Source: Acidobacteriota bacterium (GTDB lineage: Bacteria; Acidobacteriota; Vicinamibacteria; Vicinamibacterales; UBA2999). From it: a stretch of 64,000 nucleotides of DNA. Made by a program: the position numbers and the translations under genes. A model generated the notes under the pieces. That model made no database searches. It saw nothing but the letters and a program-made list of their open reading frames with translations, and was not told the DNA's origin. Location: positions 1 through 64,000 of the forward strand of contig JAGNJW010000009.1 of assembly GCA_018000455.1 (NCBI GenBank). Direction: 5' to 3'. Positions 17,121 to 24,777 of the stretch are shown here, piece by piece (position 1 is the stretch's first letter; the number at the start of each line of letters is the position of its first letter).

Positions 17121-17974
17121 TTCTCACCGCGCTCAAGACCGCGCCGCACGTCGTCGCCGTCGAGCTCCGGCCGCCCCGGGCCGAGCTCGAGGCGTCGGCC
17201 GGCATCGACGCCTGGATCGACACCTACCACGCCATCCGCGGACTCGTGCGCAAGAACGTGCGCGTGATGGTGACCGACAGCGCCGTGGGCGCGCAGGAAG
17301 AGAACAACCTGCGCCATCTGGTCACGAACCTCGGGCCCGATGTCCCACGCTCGAGCGTGGTGCCGTTCCTGACCACCAAGCACTCGATCGACTTCTGCCT
17401 CGCCTATGCCGACCAAGTCGTGCAGCACGGTTTTCCGGCGCTGGTCGTGCTCGGCGGCGACAAGCACGTGGGCCGCACCCGGGCGGTCGAGCACGCTTGG
17501 CAGCTCAGACAGCTCATTCGCAGTCGTCACGCGGGGCTGCCGCTAGGCGGCTGGGCGAACCCGGCCGGCGATCCGGCGCGCCAGGTGGCGTTTGTCGGCG
17601 CCGGCGACTTCACGGCGGACTTCTACCTCACGCAAATCGTCTCGCACCATCGTCTTGGCGACGTCGAGGGTTTCCTGCGCGAGGCCGATCGCCAGGGCGT
17701 CACGGTACCGGGCATGTTCGGCGTCTTCTACTACCGCAGCGCCAAGACGTCGACGCTGCAGATGCTCAGTCAGTTCCTGCCGGTGCCGGTCGACGAGCTG
17801 GCGGCCGAGTTCGCGACCGGCGCCACGCCCGTGGACGTGTGCGCACGCTCGATTCGCGAGCTCATGGCCCTTGGCGCCCGGCACTTCTACGTGAGTAACC
17901 TGCCGCTCGTGCGCACGGCCAGCGTGCTGAACGCGATTCTCGACAAGGCCGGGCTCTTGGCCCAGAGCGCCTAG
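17120..17974 (+). CDS. Methylenetetrahydrofolate-reductase-like protein, apparent ATT start
   Basis: 284 residues if it starts at ATT 17120. The protein reads 'APHVVAVELRPPRAELEASA' then a TIM-barrel-like chain with 'LTTKHSIDFCLAYADQ', 'PALVVLGGDK' and 'GMFGVFYYRSAKTSTLQML', resembling MTHFR-superfamily flavoproteins. The first canonical start is GTG 17246, but the 42 codons before it are clearly coding. That frame upstream is closed by TGA at 17072 and contains no ATG, GTG, TTG or CTG. AAGGAG at 17106-17111 is 8 nt before ATT, which overlaps the previous stop (TAATT). So either AUU initiation or a sequence error. Function is tentative; it has no folate gene beside it. Confidence 0.7.
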   Translation: MLTALKTAPHVVAVELRPPRAELEASAGIDAWIDTYHAIRGLVRKNVRVMVTDSAVGAQEENNLRHLVTNLGPDVPRSSVVPFLTTKHSIDFCLAYADQVVQHGFPALVVLGGDKHVGRTRAVEHAWQLRQLIRSRHAGLPLGGWANPAGDPARQVAFVGAGDFTADFYLTQIVSHHRLGDVEGFLREADRQGVTVPGMFGVFYYRSAKTSTLQMLSQFLPVPVDELAAEFATGATPVDVCARSIRELMALGARHFYVSNLPLVRTASVLNAILDKAGLLAQSA

Positions 17975-18013
17975 CCGGGCCGCCACGAGGGCCGTCCACG
18001 CGCCGCTGGTTCG

Positions 18014-18022
18014 TGGTACGAT
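18014..18022 (+). promoter_or_regulatory. Extended -10 for the aminotransferase, leaderless
   Basis: TGGTACGAT fits an extended -10 (TGn TACGAT). Only 10 nt separate it from the ATG at 18033 and there is no Shine-Dalgarno, so the transcript should start at or just before the start codon. Confidence 0.6.
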
Positions 18023-18032
18023 TTCGGCTCTT

Positions 18033-19217
18033 ATGGGCATCTTCCTCGACTCGCTTCCAATGTCTGGCATCGTGCGCATCCGCGACATGATGTACACGAT
18101 TCAAAACCCCTTCCGCCTCGACCAGGGCGACGTCAGCTTCGACGCGCCAGACTCGGTGAAGCAGGGCATGGCGAAAGCCATCGAGAACAACCACACGCAC
18201 TACCTGCCCACGCTCGGCGTGCCGCGTTTCCGGCAGCTCATCGCCGAGAAGATGCGCACCAAGAACGGCATCCCGGTCGGAAGCGACGACGAGGTCATCG
18301 TCTGCAACGGCGGCACGCACGGCATCTACGTGGCCCTCCACGCGGTGCTCGAGCCGGGCGACGAGGTGCTATGCCCCGATCCGCTGTGGCCGCCCTCACT
18401 GGCCATCATCCAGTCGGCACACGCGGTGCCGGTGCAGGTGCCGGTGCACGAGGAGCTCGGCTTCCGCTGGAATCTCGACGAACTCGAGAAGGCCATCACG
18501 GCGAAGACACGGGCCATCTACATCAACTCGCCCACCAACCCGAGCGGCGGCGCGTTCCCGCGCAGCGACCTCGAGCGTATCGCCGCGATGGCCAAGGCGC
18601 ATGATCTGTGGGTGTTCTCGGACGAAGCCTACGAAGACGTGCTCTTCACCGGCGAACACGTGAGCATCGCGTCGCTGCCGGGCATGTACGAGCGGACGAT
18701 TCCGATCTACACGATGAGCAAGAGCTACGCCATCACGGGCGTGCGCGTCGGCTACATCGCCATCAAAGACAAGAAGATCCGCGCCCGGGCCGCCAAGGTC
18801 ACCCTTTACACCGCCAGCAACGTGTGTTCGATTGCGCAGTACGGCGGCATCGGCGCGCTCGAAGGTCCGCAGGACTGTATCGCGGAGTTCAAGACGGAGT
18901 TGAAGATCCGCCGCGACCTCTTCTACACCGGCCTCAAGGACGTCGCCGGCCACGTCTTCTCGGGCAACCCGCCCGAAGGCGCCTTCTACGCGTTCGTGAA
19001 GATCGACCGCGACTGGGCCCGCGACAAAGGCCTCGACAAGACCGAGTCGGTGTCGTGGGCGGTGGCCGAGCACATCATCAAGCACGGCCGCGTCGGCTGC
19101 GTCCCGGGCGTCGACTTCGGCCCGGCCAGTGAAGGCTACCTCCGCTTCTGCACCTGCCGCGACCGGACGGAACTGACGGGTGCCCTCGAATCGATGCGCG
19201 CGGTGTTCGCCTCCTAG
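18033..19217 (+). CDS. PLP-dependent class I/II aminotransferase
   Basis: 394 residues, fold-type I aminotransferase. It has the substrate-site 'NGGTHGIYVALHA', 'YINSPTNPSGGAFP' with the pyridoxal-ring Asn, 'VFSDEAYEDV' with the Asp that binds the pyridine nitrogen, and the Schiff-base Lys230 in 'YTMSKSYAITGVRVGY'. A C-terminal Arg in 'EGYLRFCTCR' should bind the substrate carboxylate. The family covers aspartate/alanine-type transaminases; the exact amino acid is not readable. The next gene starts 2 nt after its stop, but has an unrelated role. Confidence 0.88.
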   Translation: MGIFLDSLPMSGIVRIRDMMYTIQNPFRLDQGDVSFDAPDSVKQGMAKAIENNHTHYLPTLGVPRFRQLIAEKMRTKNGIPVGSDDEVIVCNGGTHGIYVALHAVLEPGDEVLCPDPLWPPSLAIIQSAHAVPVQVPVHEELGFRWNLDELEKAITAKTRAIYINSPTNPSGGAFPRSDLERIAAMAKAHDLWVFSDEAYEDVLFTGEHVSIASLPGMYERTIPIYTMSKSYAITGVRVGYIAIKDKKIRARAAKVTLYTASNVCSIAQYGGIGALEGPQDCIAEFKTELKIRRDLFYTGLKDVAGHVFSGNPPEGAFYAFVKIDRDWARDKGLDKTESVSWAVAEHIIKHGRVGCVPGVDFGPASEGYLRFCTCRDRTELTGALESMRAVFAS

Positions 19218-19219
19218 AA

Positions 19220-20392
19220 GTGACCACGGTCTCCCCGGCGGTGAGCGTGGCGGCCCCGGCCGCCGCGCCCACGGCCTCGGGTGGGCGGATCCTGTTCGTG
19301 GATCTGGCCCGCGCGATTGCCGTCCTGCTGATGGTGCAGGGGCATACGATCGACGCGCTGCTCGACCCCGCCTTTCGCACCGGCCTGCAGTACAACGCCT
19401 GGCTCTACCTGCGCGGCCTCACGTCGTGCACGTTCCTGTTCCTCTCGGGCGCCGCCTTCAGCCTCACGGCGCTGCGTCACTGGGGCGACCAGGGCCACTT
19501 CTCGCGCCGCTCGTTCAAGCGGGTACGCCGCCTGTCGTTCTTCCTTGTGCTCGGCTACTTCGTGAAGTTCCCGATGGGCCGCTTCGTGGACCTGGCCTAC
19601 GCCAGCGACGAACGGTGGCGCTCGTTTTTGGAGGTGGACGTGCTGCAGAACGTGGCGATGACGCTGCTGGCGCTGCAGTTCCTCATCGGGCTATCGAAGA
19701 CACCGCGGCGCTTCGCCTGGGCGTGCGGCGTGCTGGCGGCCGCGATTGTGCTTTGGACGCCGATCGTCAATGGCGTGTCGTGGGTTCACTATCTGCCGCT
19801 GACGGTGGCGTCGTACCTCTATTTCGACACGGGTTCGCTCTTTCCGCTCTTTCCGTGGGCCGGCTTCACGCTCGTCGGTGCCGTGTTCGGCGTGACGGCC
19901 GCCCCTGTGGCCACCCGCGCGCACCTGCCGCTGCTGGCGCGCTGGCTGTTCCTGACAGGCGCGGTGCTCGCCGTGAGTGCCGGGCTGATGGCCGGTGCCG
20001 ATTGGTTCGACTACGGCGCCATCGACTGGTGGCGCTCCCACCCGCTGTCGTTCGTGCAGCGATTCGGCTCGGTGCTGATTGTCCTGGCGATCATCGCCGC
20101 CGTCTCGCACTACGTCACGAAGCTGACACCACCCCTGCAGGGCCTCGCCGAGGAATCGCTGCTGGTCTACGCGGTGCACGTGGCGCTGCTCTACGGCTCG
20201 CACTGGACGCTGGGTCTGGGACCGATGCTCGGACCGCAGCCGCCGCGAGTCGTGGCGCTGTGGGCGTTCGTGATGATCGTGGCCATGACCGCGATGGCGC
20301 TGGCGTGGAACAACATCGAGCGCCTGCACCCCGGCCTGGCGGCCGTCTGCCGCGTGACAGCGGTCGTGGCGCTGATTTTCCCGTTCCTCTAG
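19220..20392 (+). CDS. Polytopic membrane protein, DUF1624/acyltransferase-3-like (heparan-glucosaminide acetyltransferase type)
   Basis: 390 residues, GTG start directly after the aminotransferase stop (AAGTGACC). About ten hydrophobic helices. The first reads 'ILFVDLARAIAVLLMVQGHTIDAL', with the 'D.aRg.a...M...H' signature of DUF1624/acyltransferase-3 proteins, in which a membrane His takes part in acyl transfer to sugars. 'LSGAAFSLTALRHW' and 'LLVYAVHVALLY' are further family-like blocks. The likely job is O- or N-acetylation of an envelope glycan. The short overlap-like spacing suggests cotranscription with the aminotransferase. Confidence 0.75.
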   Translation: MTTVSPAVSVAAPAAAPTASGGRILFVDLARAIAVLLMVQGHTIDALLDPAFRTGLQYNAWLYLRGLTSCTFLFLSGAAFSLTALRHWGDQGHFSRRSFKRVRRLSFFLVLGYFVKFPMGRFVDLAYASDERWRSFLEVDVLQNVAMTLLALQFLIGLSKTPRRFAWACGVLAAAIVLWTPIVNGVSWVHYLPLTVASYLYFDTGSLFPLFPWAGFTLVGAVFGVTAAPVATRAHLPLLARWLFLTGAVLAVSAGLMAGADWFDYGAIDWWRSHPLSFVQRFGSVLIVLAIIAAVSHYVTKLTPPLQGLAEESLLVYAVHVALLYGSHWTLGLGPMLGPQPPRVVALWAFVMIVAMTAMALAWNNIERLHPGLAAVCRVTAVVALIFPFL

Positions 20393-20411
20393 TCCGCCTC
20401 TCGTGCACGTT

Positions 20412-20443
20412 TGACCCTCGCCACGGGTTTCCTCCGCTTACGG
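20412..20443 (+). promoter_or_regulatory. Shared upstream block TGACC-N17-CCGCTTACGG (fibre gene 4)
   Basis: TGACC at 20412-20416 and CCGCTTACGG at 20434-20443 are separated by exactly 17 nt, 62 nt before the ATG at 20506. The same pair with the same spacing stands before the next fibre gene. CCG-CTTA-CGG is itself a small palindrome. Candidate promoter or operator for an alternative sigma factor. Confidence 0.45.
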
Positions 20444-20505
20444 CGGTAGCGCGGGCACGTGGGCGCGCGCCCCGGCCGCCGCGGCGAGCCGGCAAGGAGG
20501 TTCCG

Positions 20506-22212
20506 ATGACTGGTGTCAGACAGAGTGTCCTGGTTGCCCTGTTCGTAGGCGTGGCCGCGCTCGCAGCGGCGGAACCCCAAGCGGCCGCGGCGCCGCAAGA
20601 CGCGCGGGTGCCGCGCGTGGTGCGATTCGACGGCGTCTTCGTCCCGGCCGACGGGCAGGCGCCGGCCGCGGTCGAAACCGTGGCGCTGGCCGTCTACGCC
20701 GGTGCCACCGGCGGCGCGCCGCTCTGGGAGGAGACCCAGACGGTGCGGGTCGACGCGCAGGGCCGCTACGCCGTGCTGCTCGGCGCCACCAGCGCCGAGG
20801 GGCTGCCGCCGTCGGTACTGGCCGCGGCCGACGCCCGCTGGCTGGAGGTGCGGTTCGCGCGCATGGGCGAAGCCGGCCAGCCGCGCGTGCTGCTCACGAG
20901 CGTGCCCTACGCACTGAGGGCGGCAGACGCCGATACCCTCGGCGGCCTGCCGGCCTCGGCCTTCCTGCGCGCCCCCGAGAATGCCGGGACGGCCGCTGGC
21001 GACAGCGCCACGGACGGCTCGGCGACGGGCGGCCGCGCCATCGGTCCGGCCGTCAACACCGGCACGGCCAACTACATCGGCAAGTTCACCAACGCCATCG
21101 ATCTCACGAGCTCGGCGATCTACGAGAACGCGGGAAGAATCGGCATCGGGGTGACTACGCCGCTCGACTTCCTCCACTCGCGTTTCACCGACGCCTCGGG
21201 CACGCTGACGGGCATCGCCGTGCAGAACATGAGCAACAGCGCCTCGGCGTACTCGGGGATGCTGTTTTACGACGAGACCGGCGCGCTGGGGCAGTTCCAG
21301 GGCTTCAACAACGCCACCCACGAATACCGCATCCACAACATCGCGACGGGCGCCACCATCAACTTCATGCTGCGCGGGTGGTCTCAGTTCTTCGTCAAAC
21401 AGGCCGCCGACCAGATCAATCCAATGATTGGGCTCGGCACGACACTCCCGACCGACACACTGCACGTGGCCACCGGGTTCGTGCGCTCGCGGCAGGGAAT
21501 CCGAATGGTCTCGGGTGGTGACGCGTGGTCTTCCGGGCTCTCTCTGGAGAGTGATGTCCTCAACCTTGGCGTCAACGACGGCTTCACCGGCCCCTTCAAC
21601 CTCGGCACCGGCTTCCAATCCGGCTACTTCCGGATCGACCCTCGACTCGATCAGCCGTTGTTCTCGTGGCGGCACAAGGCAGCCTCGTCGGGCAACGACA
21701 CGATTCGGATGCAGATGACGGCCAGCGGCGTTCTCACGGCGCCAGGCGTTCGCAGCAACACCGTGACGAGCAGTCCGGTGGCGGTGATGGTGGACGCGTC
21801 TGGACAGCTCGGTATCGTGACGTCGTCGCGTCGCTACAAGGACGACATCGAAGACATGGGCGAGGTCAGCAGCGGGCTCATGCGCCTGCGACCCGTCACG
21901 TTCCGGTACAAGCAGGACGCCGGAGCAGGCACCGACCGCCCCACCGAGTACGGCCTCATTGCCGAAGAGGTCGAAGCCGCGTATCCCGACCTGGTCGCGC
22001 ACCTGGCTAACGGCGACGTCGAGACCGTGCAGTACCACAAGATCAACGCCATGCTGCTCAACGAAGTGCAGAAGCAGCACCGTCAGATCGGGGCGCAACA
22101 GGACGAGATCGCGGGGCAGCGCGCTGCCCTGACGGCGGCCACCCGCGAGCTCGACGCCGTGAAGGCACGGCTGGCCGAGCTGGAGCGTTTCCTGACGGCG
22201 ACACGGCGCTAG
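20506..22212 (+). CDS. Secreted S74-domain fibre protein (copy 4)
   Basis: 568 residues, AAGGAGG at 20494-20500, signal peptide ending 'VAALAAAEPQ'. N-terminal beta domain (~30-150): 'VVRFDGVFVPADGQ', 'LWEETQTVRVDAQGRYAVLLG', 'DTLGGLPASAFL'. A linker with Gly/Ser/Asp follows, then fibre body 'YIGKFTNAIDLTSSAIYENA' and 'GQFQGFNNATHEYR'. C-terminal S74 chaperone: 'SSRRYKDDIEDM' carries the Ser and Lys of the self-cleavage dyad in SxxxxK spacing, then 'YGLIAEEVEAAYPDLV' and 'YHKINAMLLNEVQKQHRQI' leading to a coiled coil. It lacks the YadA-like repeats of copies 1-3. A much longer frame from 19180 is an artefact across the acyltransferase gene. Confidence 0.88.
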   Translation: MTGVRQSVLVALFVGVAALAAAEPQAAAAPQDARVPRVVRFDGVFVPADGQAPAAVETVALAVYAGATGGAPLWEETQTVRVDAQGRYAVLLGATSAEGLPPSVLAAADARWLEVRFARMGEAGQPRVLLTSVPYALRAADADTLGGLPASAFLRAPENAGTAAGDSATDGSATGGRAIGPAVNTGTANYIGKFTNAIDLTSSAIYENAGRIGIGVTTPLDFLHSRFTDASGTLTGIAVQNMSNSASAYSGMLFYDETGALGQFQGFNNATHEYRIHNIATGATINFMLRGWSQFFVKQAADQINPMIGLGTTLPTDTLHVATGFVRSRQGIRMVSGGDAWSSGLSLESDVLNLGVNDGFTGPFNLGTGFQSGYFRIDPRLDQPLFSWRHKAASSGNDTIRMQMTASGVLTAPGVRSNTVTSSPVAVMVDASGQLGIVTSSRRYKDDIEDMGEVSSGLMRLRPVTFRYKQDAGAGTDRPTEYGLIAEEVEAAYPDLVAHLANGDVETVQYHKINAMLLNEVQKQHRQIGAQQDEIAGQRAALTAATRELDAVKARLAELERFLTATRR

Positions 22213-22241
22213 CGTCCGGCATCGACGCCAGGCACGCGCCG

Positions 22242-22273
22242 TGACCCGCCTCGGGCGGTTCATCCGCTTACGG
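22242..22273 (+). promoter_or_regulatory. Shared upstream block TGACC-N17-CCGCTTACGG (fibre gene 5)
   Basis: TGACC at 22242-22246 and CCGCTTACGG at 22264-22273, with the same 17-nt spacing as before fibre gene 4, 58 nt before the ATG at 22332. The spacer bases differ while the two boxes are kept, which argues for selection on the boxes. A lone CCGCTTACGG also occurs at 35526-35535. Confidence 0.45.
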
Positions 22274-22331
22274 CAGTGAGGGTGCGCCGTGCCGCGCCAT
22301 GGCTCGCCTCCACGGGCCTCAGGAGATTCCC

Positions 22332-24074
22332 ATGCGTGGTGTCAGATTGAGTGCCCTGGCGGCGTTGTTCGTGAGCATTGCCGTGGTCGGATCCGCCGAG
22401 CCACAGGCCACGGCCGCCGGACAGCGTGTGAGCGTGCCGCATGTGGTGCGATTCGACGGTGTGTTCGTGCCGGCCGACGGCCAACCGGCCGCCGAGGTGG
22501 AAACCGCGACCCTCGCCGTCTATGCCGGTCCCGCCGGCGGCGCGCCGCTGTGGGAGGAAACGCAGTTCGTCCGCGTCGGCGCGCAGGGCCGATATGCGGT
22601 GCTGCTCGGGGCGACCCGCCCCGACGGGCTGTCGCCCGATGTCCTGACCGGCGGCAACGCCCGCTGGCTCGAGGTGCGCTTCGCCCGGGCCGACGCCTCG
22701 CCGCAGCCGCGGGTGCTGCTGACCAGCGTGCCATACGCGCTGCGCACCTCAGACGCCGACACCCTGGGCGGCCTGCCGGCCTCGGCGTTCCTGCGCGCCG
22801 CTGAGCCGGGGGCTGAGGGCGCACCCACGGGTCGTGGCGGCGACGCCGATTCCGCCGCCTCCGCCGACCGCAGCACCGGGCCGGCCGTCAGCACTGGCAC
22901 GCCGGGCTATCTCGGCAAGTTCACGAACGCTGTCGACCTCACCAGCTCGGTGATGTTCGAAACCAGCGGCCGGGTGGGCGTCAACACGACCAGCCCGCTC
23001 GACATCGTGCACGCGCGGTTCACCGACAACAGCGGCGGGATCACGGGGCTGGCCGTGCAGAACCTCGGCAGCAGCACCGCCGCCTACTCCGGCATGCTGT
23101 TCTACGACCAGAACGGCGCCCTCGGCCAGTTCCAGGGCTTCAACAACGCCACCCACGAGTACCGCATCAACAACGTCGCCTCGGGCGGCACCATCAACTT
23201 CATGCTCGGCAGCACGTCGCGGTTCCTCGTCCGTAACGACGGCGACATCGACGTTAGCGGGAACCTGCGCAAGGGCGGCAACCTCTGGATGCACGATCTG
23301 GGCGGCGGACAGAACACGGCGCTCGGCCGATTCGCCCTGGCGGCGATTCAGGGCGGCTCGACCAACACCGCCCTGGGATACCAGGCCCTCCAATCGGCGA
23401 CGGTGGCCGGCAGCAACGTCGCGGTCGGCAAAGGCACGCTGCGTCTGAACTCCAGCGGCCAGCAGAACACGGCACTCGGCTATGACGCGCTCAGGGCTTT
23501 TGAGGGCGGCTTCAACATCGCGATCGGGGCCTTTGCCGGCGCCGACAAAGTGACGGGCGACCGGAACATCTACATCGGCCAGGGCACCGGAAGCTTTTCC
23601 TCCAACACCGAGATCGAAACCATCCGCATCGGCGACTTCGGTGGCAACTACTCGCGCTTCTTCGTCGGCGGCGCGCGCGGCGTCACGACCGGGCAGTCGA
23701 ACGCGGTGGCGGTGATGATCGACTCGAACGGGCAGCTCGGTACCGTGAACTCCTCTCGCCGCTACAAAGAAGACGTCCAGGACATGGGCGAGGCCAGCAG
23801 CGGCCTCATGCGCCTGCGCCCGGTCACCTACCGCTACACTCAGGCCTTCGCCAACGGCACCAGGCCAATCGACTACGGCCTCATCGCCGAAGAGGTCGAA
23901 CAGGTTTATCCGGACCTCGTCGTGCACCTCGCCAATGGCGACATCGAGACCGTGCAGTACCACAAGATCAACGCCATGCTGCTCAACGAGGTGCAGAAGC
24001 AGCACCGTCAGATCGACGAGTTGACCGCGCGTCTGGCGGCCCTGGAACGCCTGCTCGCAACGGTGCAGAAGTAG
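22332..24074 (+). CDS. Secreted S74-domain fibre protein (copy 5)
   Basis: 580 residues from the ATG at 22332, which follows AGGAGA and opens a signal peptide ('LAALFVSIAVVGSAE'). It is a clear paralog of copy 4 in the first ~330 residues and in the last ~130. The middle is different: 'GGGQNTALGRFALAAIQGGS' and repeated 'NTALGYxAL', a trimeric-fibre repeat. The S74 dyad lies in 'SSRRYKEDVQDM', with the conserved 'YGLIAEEVEQVYPDLV' after it. Swapped middles between constant ends suggest modular exchange of the fibre body. It is followed at 118 nt by sigma/kinase module 2. Confidence 0.88.
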   Translation: MRGVRLSALAALFVSIAVVGSAEPQATAAGQRVSVPHVVRFDGVFVPADGQPAAEVETATLAVYAGPAGGAPLWEETQFVRVGAQGRYAVLLGATRPDGLSPDVLTGGNARWLEVRFARADASPQPRVLLTSVPYALRTSDADTLGGLPASAFLRAAEPGAEGAPTGRGGDADSAASADRSTGPAVSTGTPGYLGKFTNAVDLTSSVMFETSGRVGVNTTSPLDIVHARFTDNSGGITGLAVQNLGSSTAAYSGMLFYDQNGALGQFQGFNNATHEYRINNVASGGTINFMLGSTSRFLVRNDGDIDVSGNLRKGGNLWMHDLGGGQNTALGRFALAAIQGGSTNTALGYQALQSATVAGSNVAVGKGTLRLNSSGQQNTALGYDALRAFEGGFNIAIGAFAGADKVTGDRNIYIGQGTGSFSSNTEIETIRIGDFGGNYSRFFVGGARGVTTGQSNAVAVMIDSNGQLGTVNSSRRYKEDVQDMGEASSGLMRLRPVTYRYTQAFANGTRPIDYGLIAEEVEQVYPDLVVHLANGDIETVQYHKINAMLLNEVQKQHRQIDELTARLAALERLLATVQK

Positions 24075-24170
24075 GCCTCTGTCGGCGTCGTCAGGCGAGT
24101 GGGAACGCGGAGGCCGTAGATGCGCGTCCTGGCGTCTGGCTCCCGGCGGTCGGTGGGATGTGCGATCATC

Positions 24171-24194
24171 ATGGGCAGCGTTCCCGCTGCCCAT
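24171..24194 (+). promoter_or_regulatory. Hairpin covering the start codon of the module 2 sigma gene
   Basis: ATGGGCAGC (24171-24179) and GCTGCCCAT (24186-24194) form a perfect 9-bp stem with a 6-nt loop. The right arm includes the first two bases of the ATG at 24193. In RNA this would hide the start codon; in DNA it is a good operator-like palindrome. Confidence 0.5.
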
Positions 24195-24777
24195 GTCGTC
24201 CCCTCCTGGCGAAGAGCTCACGCGACTGTTGCACGAGTGGTCCCAGGGCCGGGCCGACGCCCTGCCGCAGCTGATGGACCTGGTGTATCCCGAGCTCTAT
24301 CGCATCGCCGCCCGGCACCTCAGTCGCGAGCGCGCCGGCCACACCCTGCAACCGACGGCGCTCGTGAGCGAAGCCTACATGCGGCTGGCACAGCAGCAAC
24401 CGGGCAAGGAATGGAACGACCGCACGCACTTCTTCGCCGTGGCGGCGCGCGTCGTGCGCGCCGTGCTGGTGGATCACGCCCGGGCCAGGGCGGCGGTGAA
24501 ACGTGGTGACGGCGCCGTGGGCGTGGAACTCGAGGAAGGACACGCCAGCGTGGCGGCGCGGCCGGTCGACCTGCTCGACCTCGACGCGGCGCTCGTGGAA
24601 CTCGAGGCCATGAACGCCGAGCAGAGCCGGATCGTAGAGATGCGCTATTTCGCGGGCTTGTCGATCGACGAGACCGCCGAGGCGCTCGGGATCTCGCCCT
24701 CGTCGGTGAAGCGCGGCTGGCTGGCCGCCAAGACCTGGATTCGACGCCGCCTCGACGGCGACCTGGCGGCGCCATGA
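24193..24777 (+). CDS. ECF-family RNA polymerase sigma factor (module 2)
   Basis: 194 residues. Region 2: 'LMDLVYPELYRIAARHL', 'LVSEAYMRLAQQQPGKEWND', 'FFAVAARVVRAVLVDHARAR'. Region 4: 'VEMRYFAGLSIDETAEALGI' with a helix-turn-helix ending 'SVKRGWLAAKTWIRRRL'. It belongs to the TIGR02999-like group that travels with Ser/Thr kinases. Its last codons overlap the kinase start by four bases (ATGA at 24774-24777), so the two are translationally coupled. The ATG at 24193 is chosen over an in-frame GTG at 24160. Its start lies in a 9-bp hairpin. It follows fibre gene 5. Confidence 0.92.
   Translation: MSSPPGEELTRLLHEWSQGRADALPQLMDLVYPELYRIAARHLSRERAGHTLQPTALVSEAYMRLAQQQPGKEWNDRTHFFAVAARVVRAVLVDHARARAAVKRGDGAVGVELEEGHASVAARPVDLLDLDAALVELEAMNAEQSRIVEMRYFAGLSIDETAEALGISPSSVKRGWLAAKTWIRRRLDGDLAAP

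Noticed and set aside
19180..22212. A 1010-codon open frame containing fibre gene 4
   Set aside because: The first ~440 codons lie out of frame across the acyltransferase gene and are Arg/Pro-rich; the true start with AAGGAGG and signal peptide is 20506.
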